Source: Neomoorella carbonis (GTDB lineage: Bacteria; Bacillota; DSM-521; Neomoorellales; Neomoorellaceae). From it: 64,000 nt of DNA. Below the pieces are notes generated by a model that saw only the letters and a list, made by a program, of their open reading frames with translations, had not been told where the DNA came from and ran no database searches. Every line of letters starts with the position of its first letter. Within the stretch, counting starts at the first letter, position 1. Made by a program: the position numbers and the translations under genes. Location: assembly GCF_045278715.1 (NCBI RefSeq), contig NZ_CP136420.1:248001-312000 (forward strand), read 5' to 3'. Shown in pieces: positions 1 through 9,840 of the stretch.

Positions 1-13
1 TTATGGGTGATTA

Positions 14-3000
14 GTGTTGCAATTTATCGCCGATTTCCACGTCCACTCCCATTATTCCCGGGCCACCAGCAGGGATGCCACGCCGGAGAACTTTTACCGC
101 TACGCTGTGTATAAAGGCGTGACCCTGGTGGGCAGCGGCGATTTTACCCATCCGGCCTGGCGGGAGGAACTGCGGGACAGGCTGGAGCCGGCTGAGGATG
201 GCCTTTACCGCCTGAAGGAGGAATTCTGCCGGGCGGTAGAGGAAGATACCGCCGCCGGAATGCCGGAGGCTTGGTTTAAGGGTGGAGACCCGCTTCGAGG
301 CATTTTTCGCGGCGGATCCAGTTACGTTCCCTCCGGCCTGGACGGGCGGCCCCTTGTGCGTTTCATCATAAGTGGAGAAATCAGCACCATTTATAAAAAA
401 GACGGGCGCACCCGTAAAGTCCACCACCTCATCCTCCTGCCCGATCTTGAGGCAGCGGAAGCCCTCAGCCGCCGCCTGGAGGGGATCGGCAACCTCCATT
501 CCGACGGCCGGCCCATCCTCGGCCTGGACAGCCGCAAGCTCCTGGAGATGACCCTGGAGGCCTGCCCGCAAGCCGTCTTTATCCCAGCCCACATCTGGAC
601 ACCCCATTTCTCCCTCTTTGGCGCCAACTCGGGGTTTGATAGTATGGAAGAGTGCTTTGAGGACCTGGCCGGTTACATCTGCGCCGTGGAAACGGGCCTT
701 TCTTCCGACCCGCCCATGAACTGGCGCCTTTCCGCTCTGGATCGCTTTACCCTTGTTTCCAATTCCGATGCCCATTCTCCTCGCCACCTGGCCAGGGAGG
801 CCAACATCTTCAACACCGAGCTTTCCTACCCGGCCATCCGTCGAGCCCTGCAGGAACGGGAAGGGGCCGGTTTCCTGGGTACTCTGGAGTTTTTTCCCGA
901 GGAAGGTAAATATCACTATGACGGCCACCGCGCCTGCAATATCTGCTGGCCGCCAGCCCGTACGCGGGCGGCAGGTGGAGTGTGTCCCGCCTGCGGCCGC
1001 AAGGTGACCGTCGGCGTGCTGCACCGGGTGGAGGAACTGGCCGACCGGGAAGAAGGGGTTCGCCCGGAGGGCGCCCGCCCATATGAGAGCCTGGTTCCCC
1101 TGCCGGAGGTGCTGGCGTCGGCCCTGGGTGTGGGTACCGCATCTAAAAAAGTCACCGCCCTTTACTTTGACCTGCTCCGCTGTCTGGGCCCGGAGCTGGT
1201 AGTGCTGCGGGAGGCCCCCCTGGAGGCCATTGCCCGGGTGGGTGGGGCTGCGGTGGCTGAAGCCATCCGGCGCATGCGCGCCGGTGAAGTGGAAACCCGG
1301 CCGGGTTTTGATGGCGAGTATGGTAAAATCATCCTGATCCGGCCGGAGGAGAGGAAGTACTTGGCAGGGCAGGCTACCCTGTTTGAGGAAGCCGGGGAGA
1401 TTGCTGCCGCAGCAGCTAACAGTGGCTGCCGGGCTGGTAGAGCCGGGGAAAAGACCAAAGCCGGTAAGGAAGTAAAAAAGGAGAAGGCAGCGGCAAAGGG
1501 CAGCGATGCGGCAGCGCAGGTGAGGCGGCGGGTAGCCCCGGAGGAGTTAGCCGTGCCGGCATTGGGAGGGGTGACGCCATCTATAGCGGAGGATCCAAGC
1601 CAGACCGCAGACTCTGCCGGTGGGGAACCTGTTCCGGTTAAGGCGGTAACAGGCCCCGGGGTTCTCCTGGCCGGCCTCAATGAGGAACAGCGGCTGGCAG
1701 TCACCGCGGCAGGAGGCCAGGTTATTGTCCTGGCCGGACCGGGTACGGGTAAGACCAGCACCCTGGTCCACCGCCTGGCCTACTTAATAGGTGTGCGAGG
1801 CATTTCTCCCGCCCAGATTACGGCCGTCACCTTTACCAATAAAGCTGCCGCCGAAATCCGGCAGCGCGTGGTAGAACTGCTGGGGGAGGCCGCCGGGATT
1901 GAGGGTTTAACCATCGGTACCTTTCACAGCATCTGCCTGGATCTGCTGCGGTGCTGGCCAGGGCAGGACCGGGCAATGATCTTTGCCGGCCGGGAGCAGC
2001 TCACCGTCCTTGATGAAACCGACGCCAGGAGCATCCTGGCAGAAATCCTCCAGGAAAGGAGGTGGGGCAGCTCCCGGCAGGCTGCCAGGCTGCAGCGGCA
2101 GATTTCCCTTCTCAAAAGCCGTGGCCTGCTTCCCTCATCTACCGGGGTTCCGGAGGACCTGCGGCCCGTTTACAACGCCTACCAGGAGCGGCTGGCCGAA
2201 TACGGTGTCCTCGACTACGATGATCTCCTGCTCCTGGCGGTGGATTTGCTGGAGAGATGGATGGCTTCCGGGGAGGACACCCTGGAGATTAAAAGGCTGC
2301 TGGCCCGTTTTACCTACCTCCTCGTTGACGAATTCCAGGACGTTAATCCGGTCCAGTACCGGCTGATCAGGCTCTGGAGCGGCGGCGGCAATCTCTTTGT
2401 CATCGGCGACCCCGATCAGGCCATCTACGGCTTTCGCGGGGCCAGCAACCGTTTTTTCCGGCAGCTCCAGGAGGACTTCCCGGCAGCGAGGGTTTTCCGG
2501 CTAACCCGCAATTATCGCTCCACGCCCACCATCCTCCGGGCGGCTGCGGCCGTAATCGCCCATAACTATAAGCATACCGGGGAACCCCTGCAGGCAGCCA
2601 GTGAGCTCTATACGCAAAATGTTCACGGCGATACCGCTTTGCCTGAAGCGCAGGGGCTGGTTGCTGCCAGGAAAGATGGCCCGCCTGTGCTGTACCTGGA
2701 AGTCCCCGGCGAGATGGCTGCGGGCATCGCCATTGTGAGGGAGATCGGCCGCCTGGTTGGCGGCACGACCATGCTCCAGGCCCACGGCCAGGGAGGCATG
2801 GCACCCGTGGAAGTCCCGGCGGGCAGGGAAGGGGAAGCCCTCGGTTTTGCCGATATAGCCGTCCTGGCCCGGACGGGGCGCCAGTTAGAGACCCTGGAAG
2901 AATGTTTCCTGAAGGAGGGGATACCCTACCGGGTGGTAGGCCGCGAAAGCTTCCTGGAAGACCGGCCGGTACGGGAGGCCCTGGCTTTTTGCTGGTGCCT

Positions 3001-3826
3001 GGTCAACCCGGAAGACGATTTCCATATCTATCGCTGCCTCAGCAGCGGCGCCTTCGGCCGGGATAAAAAAGGTATTGCCCTGGTCCGGGAGACGGCCAGG
3101 CAGATGCATTGCCCGGCCTGGCAGGCCATAGAAAGGCTCACGGCAGGCGAGGCGTCGCCAGGGGCGGCAGCCGGGAAGGGCTTGCGGGCCTTCAAGAATG
3201 CCGTGGAAACCTGGAGAACCATAATGCTTGCGGAACCTCCTGAGCGCCTCCTGGCCCGCTGGATTGAGGAGCACAACCTCCGGGGAACAGCCAGCATGAA
3301 CCGCCTGCTGCGGGTGGCGGCGCGTTTTGACGACCTCCATGCCTTCCTGCGCGGTATCGTCCTGGCCGGGGAAGCAGACCATGAGCGCTGGGGCAGCAAT
3401 GTTACCACCCCCGAAGCAGTTAGCCTGATGACCCTCCATGCCGCCAAGGGGCTCGAATTTCCCGTTGTCTTTATTGCCGGTGTAGAAGATGGGCTGCTGC
3501 CCCTCAAAGAACGCCCTGGCGTCGCTCCGGAGGGAGAAGACGTTCACGTGGACCCTTCTATGGTGATGAGCCCTGCCCAGGGAAGCGGGGAAAGTTTGGC
3601 CGAGGAACGCCGCCTGTTCTACGTCGGCCTGACAAGGGCGCGGGATATATTGATTCTGGTATCATCCCGCAACAGGACTATTGGTGGCAGAAAGGTACCT
3701 TCCCGCACCTCTCCTTTCCTGCTGGAAATACCTGCGGAGTGCCTGGAGAAAAAGGTTTGGAGAGGAAAGGTACGGGGGAAGCAGGATGATGACGAAGGGA
3801 AATATAAACAACTTAGCCTGTTTTAA
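14..3826 (+). CDS. EndoQ-type PHP nuclease fused to UvrD/Rep-family helicase
   Basis: A 1270-residue fusion. Residues ~1-430 match the PHP-fold family of endonuclease Q, which nicks 5' of deaminated bases and abasic sites: metal-binding DFHVHSHYSR near the N-terminus, GDFTHP, HIWTPHFSLFG, SNSDAH, and a Cys4 zinc site (CNIC ... CPAC) near residues 309-328. After a low-complexity Lys/Ala linker (~470-540) comes an SF1 helicase: Walker A GPGTGKT near 575, VDEFQDVNPVQ, TLHAAKGLEFPVVF and the motif-VI segment FYVGLTRARD. The fusion suggests lesion nicking coupled to strand unwinding. The GTG at 14 is the first start in frame; sequence upstream is almost absent, so the true start and promoter could lie outside the window. 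Family membership is firm; the coupled repair role is inferred. Confidence 0.88.
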   Translation: MLQFIADFHVHSHYSRATSRDATPENFYRYAVYKGVTLVGSGDFTHPAWREELRDRLEPAEDGLYRLKEEFCRAVEEDTAAGMPEAWFKGGDPLRGIFRGGSSYVPSGLDGRPLVRFIISGEISTIYKKDGRTRKVHHLILLPDLEAAEALSRRLEGIGNLHSDGRPILGLDSRKLLEMTLEACPQAVFIPAHIWTPHFSLFGANSGFDSMEECFEDLAGYICAVETGLSSDPPMNWRLSALDRFTLVSNSDAHSPRHLAREANIFNTELSYPAIRRALQEREGAGFLGTLEFFPEEGKYHYDGHRACNICWPPARTRAAGGVCPACGRKVTVGVLHRVEELADREEGVRPEGARPYESLVPLPEVLASALGVGTASKKVTALYFDLLRCLGPELVVLREAPLEAIARVGGAAVAEAIRRMRAGEVETRPGFDGEYGKIILIRPEERKYLAGQATLFEEAGEIAAAAANSGCRAGRAGEKTKAGKEVKKEKAAAKGSDAAAQVRRRVAPEELAVPALGGVTPSIAEDPSQTADSAGGEPVPVKAVTGPGVLLAGLNEEQRLAVTAAGGQVIVLAGPGTGKTSTLVHRLAYLIGVRGISPAQITAVTFTNKAAAEIRQRVVELLGEAAGIEGLTIGTFHSICLDLLRCWPGQDRAMIFAGREQLTVLDETDARSILAEILQERRWGSSRQAARLQRQISLLKSRGLLPSSTGVPEDLRPVYNAYQERLAEYGVLDYDDLLLLAVDLLERWMASGEDTLEIKRLLARFTYLLVDEFQDVNPVQYRLIRLWSGGGNLFVIGDPDQAIYGFRGASNRFFRQLQEDFPAARVFRLTRNYRSTPTILRAAAAVIAHNYKHTGEPLQAASELYTQNVHGDTALPEAQGLVAARKDGPPVLYLEVPGEMAAGIAIVREIGRLVGGTTMLQAHGQGGMAPVEVPAGREGEALGFADIAVLARTGRQLETLEECFLKEGIPYRVVGRESFLEDRPVREALAFCWCLVNPEDDFHIYRCLSSGAFGRDKKGIALVRETARQMHCPAWQAIERLTAGEASPGAAAGKGLRAFKNAVETWRTIMLAEPPERLLARWIEEHNLRGTASMNRLLRVAARFDDLHAFLRGIVLAGEADHERWGSNVTTPEAVSLMTLHAAKGLEFPVVFIAGVEDGLLPLKERPGVAPEGEDVHVDPSMVMSPAQGSGESLAEERRLFYVGLTRARDILILVSSRNRTIGGRKVPSRTSPFLLEIPAECLEKKVWRGKVRGKQDDDEGKYKQLSLF

Positions 3827-3840
3827 ATATGGGACTTTAA

Positions 3841-4017
3841 AACCAGCACTTTCAACGGAATTACCAGGTTAAGGAACGCATCCGGGTAGCGGCGCCGGGC
3901 GGCGGATATATCTGCAGCAGCGCCAACAGCCTGCCCAGCTACGCCAAGCTGGAAAACGCCCTGGCTATGCGCGATGCTATTAAGAAATATGGCAAGTATC
4001 CTATTGAGTTAGATTAG
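3841..4017 (+). pseudogene. C-terminal remnant of a uroporphyrinogen-decarboxylase-like (MtaA type) protein
   Basis: An open stretch without a start codon translates to a segment containing VKERIRVAAPGGGYICSSAN, then ENALAMRDAIKKYGKYPIELD and a TAG. This is the characteristic C-terminus of the URO-D/MtaA corrinoid methyltransferase family (GGG-Y-ILS-AHS ... NV-AM-EA---YG-YPI). The rest of the gene is missing because the helicase gene ends immediately upstream, so it is a deletion remnant. The adjacent DUF1638 gene is a frequent neighbour of such methyltransferases, which supports the identification. Confidence 0.7.
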
Positions 4018-4034
4018 TATAAGTGTGAGCTCAA

Positions 4035-4057
4035 AGCGGGGGGCAATGCCCCCCGCT
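4035..4057 (+). terminator. GC-rich hairpin after the URO-D remnant
   Basis: A perfect 10-bp stem (AGCGGGGGGC / GCCCCCCGCT) with a 3-nt AAT loop. It is followed by a mixed T-rich stretch (GTTTAATCGTTTTC) rather than a clean T-run, so termination may be only moderate. It separates the remnant from the DUF1638 gene. Confidence 0.6.
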
Positions 4058-4155
4058 GAAGTTTAATCGTTTTCTCCGGTTGTTCAAGGGTTTCCGGGGT
4101 CGCTTTTTTATAGTAACATGTTTATAAGACTACCATAGGGGGAGGGAACATTTAT

Positions 4156-4830
4156 TTGAAGCGACGCATAATTGCCTGCGAAGTTTTGCGCTATGAACTG
4201 GAAAGCCTGGGCGTGCAGCCGGTCGAAGCCATATTTTTAAAGCAGGGCCTGCACCGGACCCCGGATCGGCTGCGGGCTACCATCCAGGAAAATATTGATC
4301 AATTAGAAGCCGGGGGTTACCGCGGCAGGATTATCCTGGGCTACGGGCTTTGCGGCAATGGCATCGCCGGGCTAAAAACCAGGTACTGCGACCTGGTATT
4401 TCCTGGAGCCAATGACTGCATCGACCTCCTCCTGGGTTCCTGCCAGGCCCGCCAGGAAGATACTTTGAAAGGCTACACCTACTACTTCAGCCCCGGCTGG
4501 GTCGCCTTCAGTGAGAACGCTTATACTGAATACCAGCGCTGCCTATCCCTTTACGGAGAGGAAACGGCCCGCTGGGTTATAGGCGAGATACTCAAGGCCT
4601 ATAAGCGGGTGACTTATATTGATACCGGGCTGCAGTCTGGCGAGGAAGATCGCCAGTTTGTCAGGTTATTTGCCACAACTTTTAATCTTATCCCGGATGA
4701 AATTAAAGGTAGCCTGGAATGGCTGGCTCGCCTTTTGCATGGCGAAGGCGACGAGGTAATTAAGCTTGCCCCTGGAACGGCAATTGCGGCTGACAAACTG
4801 GGACTGGCAGGGAATTTTCTGAGCCAGTGA
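4156..4830 (+). CDS. DUF1638 family protein
   Basis: A 224-residue soluble protein starting at TTG behind a good AGGGGGAGGG ribosome site. Features typical of DUF1638 are the opening IIACEVLRYEL, the central GYGLCGNGIAGL and the cysteine-containing FPGANDCIDLLLGS. The biochemical role is not established; in clostridia and methanogens the family is found beside corrinoid methyltransferases and MtaA-like proteins. Here it follows a decayed MtaA-like fragment, so it may be an orphan survivor of a methyltransferase locus. A terminator hairpin follows. Confidence 0.75.
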   Translation: MKRRIIACEVLRYELESLGVQPVEAIFLKQGLHRTPDRLRATIQENIDQLEAGGYRGRIILGYGLCGNGIAGLKTRYCDLVFPGANDCIDLLLGSCQARQEDTLKGYTYYFSPGWVAFSENAYTEYQRCLSLYGEETARWVIGEILKAYKRVTYIDTGLQSGEEDRQFVRLFATTFNLIPDEIKGSLEWLARLLHGEGDEVIKLAPGTAIAADKLGLAGNFLSQ

Positions 4831-4868
4831 CAGGTTGAAAAGGCTGAGGCGGTAAGTAAATTGATTCC

Positions 4869-4902
4869 AAGACCGGCCGGGTAAATAGCCGGTCTTGATT
4901 TT
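4869..4902 (+). terminator. Rho-independent terminator after DUF1638
   Basis: Perfect 9-bp stem AAGACCGGC / GCCGGTCTT with a 10-nt loop, then GATTTTAT. It ends the DUF1638 transcript before the uvrA promoter region. Confidence 0.7.
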
Positions 4903-4981
4903 ATGTGTCCGGCCGGTGCCGTCCACTCAATAGCAGCATCCTAATTATTCCCCCAAGGTATGTCCTTACTGGCGTTTATGG

Positions 4982-4987
4982 TATAAT
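4982..4987 (+). promoter_or_regulatory. Probable -10 box of the uvrA promoter
   Basis: A consensus TATAAT about 80 bp upstream of the uvrA start. The -35 region 17-18 nt upstream is weak, so only the -10 element is convincing. No LexA (SOS) box was recognised by eye. Confidence 0.4.
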
Positions 4988-5066
4988 ACATGCGAGAAGC
5001 AGGATATTACTCCGGCAAGGTTGTACGCTGGCGATGCGCTTTAATAATTTCCCGAGGGGGTGTATT

Positions 5067-7982
5067 ATGGCCACCGATAAAATTGTAATCCAGGGGGCGC
5101 GGGCCCACAATCTGAAGAATATCAACGTCACTATCCCCCGGGATAAACTTGTCGTCATTACCGGCCTGTCGGGATCGGGGAAGTCTTCCCTGGCCTTTGA
5201 TACCATCTATGCCGAGGGGCAGCGCCGTTATGTCGAGTCCCTCTCTTCCTATGCCCGGCAGTTCTTAGGCCAGATGGACAAACCTGACGTCGACGTAATC
5301 GAGGGACTCTCCCCGGCCATTTCCATCGACCAGAAGACGGCCAGCCATAACCCCCGTTCCACGGTAGGTACGGTGACGGAGATCTACGACTACCTGCGGC
5401 TGCTCTTTGCCCACATCGGCCGCGCCCATTGCCCCCGGTGCGGCCGGCCCATTACGCCCCAGACGGTTTCCCAGATGGTGGACCGTCTCCTGGCTTACCC
5501 GGAAGGGACCCGTTTCCAGGTGATGGCCCCCATTGTCCGGGGCCGCAAAGGGGAGTACCGCAACGTCCTGGAGGAGATTCGCAAGCAGGGCTACGTGCGC
5601 GTCCGCGTGGATGGCGAGATCCGGGAAACGAGCGAGACGATTAACCTGGCTAAGAATAAAAAACATACCATAGAAGTAATCGTGGACCGCCTCCAGGTGC
5701 GTCCGGGGGTGGCCCCGCGCCTGGCCGAATCCCTGGAAACGGCCTTGAAGCTTGCCGATGGTATTGTCCTTATCGATATCGTCGGCCAGGAAGAGCTGCT
5801 TTTAAGCGAGAAATTTGCCTGCGTCGAGTGCGGCGTCAGCCTGCCGGAAATCACGCCGCGTCTCTTTTCTTTTAATAATCCTTACGGCGCCTGCCCGGCG
5901 TGTACCGGTTTGGGTGTAACCATGAAGGTCGATCCCGACCTGGTCATTCCCGATCGCAATCTGACTTTAAGGGAAGGGGCCATTGCGCCCTGGAGCCGCA
6001 GCAATAACGGCTACCAGCAGATACTGGAGTGCCTGGCCGAACACTACGGTTTCAGCCTGGATGTGCCCGTGCGGGAGCTCAAGCCGGAGCACCTGCAGGT
6101 CATCCTTTACGGCTCCGGGCAGGAGCGGATTAAATTTCGCTACACCAACCGTTTTGGCGACCGGCGCACTTACGAAGCTCCCTTTGAGGGGGTCATCCCC
6201 AATCTCGAGCGGCGCTACCAGGAAACCCAGTCGGAGTGGTCGCGGGCGGAGATTGAAAACTATATGAGCCAGCAGCCCTGCCCGGCCTGCAAAGGGGCGC
6301 GGCTGAAACCGGAAGCCCTGGCCGTCCGGGTGGGGGGGCTTAACATCTGCGAGGTCGCGGCCCTGAATGTCCGGGCGGCGGCCGGGTTTTTACGCAGGTT
6401 GAATTTAAGCGAACGCGAGGAGATAATCGCCCGCCAGATTTTAAAAGAAATCCTGGCGCGGCTGCAGTTCTTGCTGGATGTTGGTCTGGACTACCTGACC
6501 CTGGACCGGGCGGCGGCCACCCTTTCCGGAGGTGAAGCCCAGCGCATCCGCCTGGCCACCCAGATCGGGTCGCAGCTCATGGGGGTCCTGTACATCCTGG
6601 ACGAGCCCAGCATCGGCCTGCACCAGCGGGACAACGCCCGCCTGATTGCCACCTTGAAGCGCTTGCGGGATCTAGGCAACACGGTCATCGTCGTCGAGCA
6701 TGACGAGGATACCATGCGGGCCGCCGACTATATCATCGACATCGGTCCCGGGGCCGGCGAGCAGGGCGGCCGGGTGGTGGCGGCCGGTACCCCGGCAGAG
6801 GTAATGGCCAATCCCCGCTCCCTCACCGGCCAGTATTTGAGCGGCCGACGGCGTATCCCGGTGCCGGCAAAGCGGCGCCGGCCGGGCGACAAATGGTTGA
6901 CCGTTAAAGGCGCGCGCGAGCATAACCTGAAAAATATCGACGTCAGCTTTCCCCTGGGCCTGTTTATCGGCGTAACGGGTGTTTCCGGCTCCGGTAAGAG
7001 CACGCTGGTCAATGAGATCCTCTACCGCGCTCTGGCCCAGCGCCTGAACGGTGCCCGGACCAATCCCGGGGCCTTTGCGGCCATTACCGGCACCGAGCAC
7101 CTGGACAAGGTCATCGAGGTGGACCAGTCGCCCATCGGCCGGACGCCGCGGTCCAACCCCGCCACCTATACCGGTATCTTTGACGACATCCGCGCCCTTT
7201 TCGCGGCCACCCCGGAAGCCCGCGCCCGGGGCTACAAACCGGGGCGCTTTAGCTTTAATGTCAAGGGCGGCCGCTGCGAGGCCTGCGGCGGCGATGGTAT
7301 TATTAAGATTGAGATGCATTTTCTGCCCGACGTTTATGTACCCTGTGAAGTCTGCCAGGGGAAGCGTTATAACCGGGAGACCCTGGCCATAAAATACAAG
7401 GGCAAATCCATAGCCGACGTTCTGGCCATGACCGTGGACGAGGCGGCGGAATTCTTTGCCGCCATTCCCCGCCTGCACCGGCGCCTCGCCACCCTCCAGG
7501 ACGTGGGCCTAGGCTATATAACCCTGGGCCAGCCGGCCACCACCCTTTCCGGCGGGGAAGCCCAGCGGGTGAAGCTGGCGGCGGAACTGGCCCGGCGCAG
7601 CACCGGCCGGACCATGTACATCCTGGACGAGCCTACCACTGGTTTGCACATGGCCGACATCGAGCGACTGTTGAACGTCCTGCAGCGCCTGGTGGATGCC
7701 GGCAATACGGTGGTGGTTATCGAGCACAACCTGGATGTCATCAAGTCGGTGGACTATATCATCGACCTGGGCCCCGAGGGCGGCGAGGGCGGCGGCCGGG
7801 TGGTGGCCGCCGGCACGCCGGAAGAGGTCTGCCGGGTGGCGGAATCCTATACCGGCCAGTTCCTGGCCCCCATCCTGGAGCGGGATAAAGAGAGGCAGGC
7901 GGGCCGGGACCTGGAAGGAAGCCCGGAGCACCGGCCTCCGGGCGGGCATCAGGACCTGCCCCGGGTAGTAGGGCAAGAGTAG
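5067..7982 (+). CDS. uvrA: Excinuclease ABC subunit A
   Basis: A 971-residue UvrA, the damage-recognition ATPase of nucleotide excision repair. Two ABC modules are visible: Walker A GLSGSGKSSLAFDT near residue 35 and GVSGSGKSTLVNEIL near 640; LSGGEAQRIRLA and LSGGEAQRVKLA signatures; zinc-finger Cys pairs CPRCG, CVECG, CPAC and CEACGGDG. The frame is open upstream to 4905, but ATG 5067 is preferred because GAGGGGGTG precedes it and MATDKIVIQGARAHNLKNI is the family N-terminus. The C-terminal ~30 residues are a nonconserved charged tail. uvrC follows 16 bp downstream, so they are probably co-transcribed. Confidence 0.97.
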   Translation: MATDKIVIQGARAHNLKNINVTIPRDKLVVITGLSGSGKSSLAFDTIYAEGQRRYVESLSSYARQFLGQMDKPDVDVIEGLSPAISIDQKTASHNPRSTVGTVTEIYDYLRLLFAHIGRAHCPRCGRPITPQTVSQMVDRLLAYPEGTRFQVMAPIVRGRKGEYRNVLEEIRKQGYVRVRVDGEIRETSETINLAKNKKHTIEVIVDRLQVRPGVAPRLAESLETALKLADGIVLIDIVGQEELLLSEKFACVECGVSLPEITPRLFSFNNPYGACPACTGLGVTMKVDPDLVIPDRNLTLREGAIAPWSRSNNGYQQILECLAEHYGFSLDVPVRELKPEHLQVILYGSGQERIKFRYTNRFGDRRTYEAPFEGVIPNLERRYQETQSEWSRAEIENYMSQQPCPACKGARLKPEALAVRVGGLNICEVAALNVRAAAGFLRRLNLSEREEIIARQILKEILARLQFLLDVGLDYLTLDRAAATLSGGEAQRIRLATQIGSQLMGVLYILDEPSIGLHQRDNARLIATLKRLRDLGNTVIVVEHDEDTMRAADYIIDIGPGAGEQGGRVVAAGTPAEVMANPRSLTGQYLSGRRRIPVPAKRRRPGDKWLTVKGAREHNLKNIDVSFPLGLFIGVTGVSGSGKSTLVNEILYRALAQRLNGARTNPGAFAAITGTEHLDKVIEVDQSPIGRTPRSNPATYTGIFDDIRALFAATPEARARGYKPGRFSFNVKGGRCEACGGDGIIKIEMHFLPDVYVPCEVCQGKRYNRETLAIKYKGKSIADVLAMTVDEAAEFFAAIPRLHRRLATLQDVGLGYITLGQPATTLSGGEAQRVKLAAELARRSTGRTMYILDEPTTGLHMADIERLLNVLQRLVDAGNTVVVIEHNLDVIKSVDYIIDLGPEGGEGGGRVVAAGTPEEVCRVAESYTGQFLAPILERDKERQAGRDLEGSPEHRPPGGHQDLPRVVGQE

Positions 7983-7998
7983 ATGAGGAAGGGATACC

Positions 7999-9840
7999 AT
8001 GGACCTGGAGGAGAAACTGGCGCGCTTGCCGGATCACCCCGGCGTCTACCTCATGCGCGACGCCAAAGGCGAGATCATTTATGTCGGCAAGGCCGCTTCC
8101 CTGAAAAACCGGGTGCGCTCCTATTTCCGCGGCCAGCACCCGCCGCGGACGCAGGTCTTAGTCAGCCATATTGCCGACTTTGAGTATATCCTGACGGATA
8201 ACGAAGTCGAGGCCTTGATTCTAGAGTGCAACCTGATTAAAGAACACCGGCCGCGGTACAACGTCAGTTTAAAGGACGACAAAAGCTACCCTTATATCAA
8301 AATTACCACCCAGGAACAGTTTCCCCGGCTGCAGATCACGCGCTCCCTGGCCCGGGACGGTTCCCGCTACTTCGGCCCTTACACCAACGTGGGGGCTTTG
8401 CGGGAAACTTTAAAACTCCTGCGCGGCCTTTTCCCGGTACGCACCTGCCGGGAGACGCCCCTGCAACACCGCAGCCGGCCCTGCCTCAACGCCCATATTA
8501 ACCGCTGCCTGGCTCCCTGCAGCGGTAAGGTCAGCCCGGAGGCCTACCGGGAAGCGGTAGACAATATTATCCTGTTCCTGGAAGGGAAGCATACCACCCT
8601 GGTAAAGGAATTAAAGGAAAAGATGGAAGCCGCCGCCGAACGGCTGGAATTTGAAAAGGCAGCCAGGTTGAGGGACCAGCTGCGGGCGGTGCAGGAGGTC
8701 TGTGCCCGCCAGAAAATTACTGACGCCGGCGGCGATGATGCCGATGCCGTAGCTTTCGCCAGGGAAGGGGAAGCGGCCCTGGGCCTCATCTTCTTCAGCC
8801 GGGGGGGTAAGGTTATCGGCCGCGACCATTTTTTCCTGACGGGGACAGAGGGCTTATCCCGGGGCGAAATTATGGCAGCCCTGCTGAAAGAATATTACAG
8901 CCGGGGGGTGGAAATTCCACCGCAAATCCTCCTCCATGACGAACCGGATGACGCCGCCACCATCGCCAGCTGGCTGGGCCGGCTGCGCGGCGGCCGGGTC
9001 GAGTTGAAGGTACCCAAAAGGGGCAGCAAGTTAAAGCTGCTGCAGCTGGTCCATGAAAATGCCGTCAGCCTCCTCCAGGAGCACCTTCTGGTCCGCCAGC
9101 GCCAGGAGGAGGGTGGCAGGGCGGCCCTGATGGAACTGCAACAGGCCCTTGGCCTGCCGCGGTTGCCGCGGCGCATGGAAGCCTATGATATTTCCAACTT
9201 CCAGGGGAGCAGCGCGGTGGGGGCCATGGCTGTCTTTGTGGACGGCCGGCCGTTGACGTCGGCCTACCGCCGCTTCCAGATCAAGACGGTCAAAGGCCCC
9301 AATGATTTTGCCTCCCTCCAGGAGGTTTTAAGCCGGCGTTTCCGCCGCGCCGCCGGGCAGGACCCGCGTTTTGCCGAGTTGCCGGATTTCGTCCTGATTG
9401 ATGGTGGCCTGGGCCAGCTTCACGCCGCCCGGGAGGTGATGGCGGCCATGGGTGTGGCGGCCATTCCCACCTTTGCCCTGGCCAAGGAGGAGGAACTGCT
9501 GTTCCGGGAGGGCAGCCCCGAACCGGTACGCCTGCCCCGGGATAGCCGCGCCCTGCAGCTCTTGCAGCACCTGCGGGATGAGGTGCACCGCTTTGCCATT
9601 ACCTACCACCGCCAGAAACGGGAAAAAGGCGCTTACCGCTCGGTGCTGGATGACATTCCCGGCGTAGGTCCCAAACGCAAAAAAGCTCTGCTGCGCCATT
9701 TCGGGTCTGTTGCCAGGATAAGCCAGGCAACTTTAGAAGAACTGCTGGCCGTAGAGGGGATGAACCGGGCAGTAGCGGCCCGCATCCTGGAAGGCCTGGG
9801 GAGGAAAAATAATGGGGAGCATCCGGCTGGTAGCCCTTGA
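7999..9840 (+). CDS. uvrC: Excinuclease ABC subunit C
   Basis: A 613-residue UvrC that makes both incisions around a lesion. The N-terminal GIY-YIG domain is clear (GVYLMRDAKGEIIYVGKAAS, residues ~15-34), followed by a UVR domain that contacts UvrB (RLEFEKAARLRDQL), the RNase-H-like endonuclease region (YDISNFQGSSAVGAMAVF) and C-terminal helix-hairpin-helix motifs (IPGVGPKRKKALLRHFGS). Length is normal. The 3' end overlaps the next gene by 29 bp, implying translational coupling. Confidence 0.97.
   Translation: MDLEEKLARLPDHPGVYLMRDAKGEIIYVGKAASLKNRVRSYFRGQHPPRTQVLVSHIADFEYILTDNEVEALILECNLIKEHRPRYNVSLKDDKSYPYIKITTQEQFPRLQITRSLARDGSRYFGPYTNVGALRETLKLLRGLFPVRTCRETPLQHRSRPCLNAHINRCLAPCSGKVSPEAYREAVDNIILFLEGKHTTLVKELKEKMEAAAERLEFEKAARLRDQLRAVQEVCARQKITDAGGDDADAVAFAREGEAALGLIFFSRGGKVIGRDHFFLTGTEGLSRGEIMAALLKEYYSRGVEIPPQILLHDEPDDAATIASWLGRLRGGRVELKVPKRGSKLKLLQLVHENAVSLLQEHLLVRQRQEEGGRAALMELQQALGLPRLPRRMEAYDISNFQGSSAVGAMAVFVDGRPLTSAYRRFQIKTVKGPNDFASLQEVLSRRFRRAAGQDPRFAELPDFVLIDGGLGQLHAAREVMAAMGVAAIPTFALAKEEELLFREGSPEPVRLPRDSRALQLLQHLRDEVHRFAITYHRQKREKGAYRSVLDDIPGVGPKRKKALLRHFGSVARISQATLEELLAVEGMNRAVAARILEGLGRKNNGEHPAGSP

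Noticed and set aside
11..1024. Long minus-strand ORFs opposite the helicase, glycolytic and nif genes
   Set aside because: They mirror high-GC coding frames, lack ribosome sites and show no family features.
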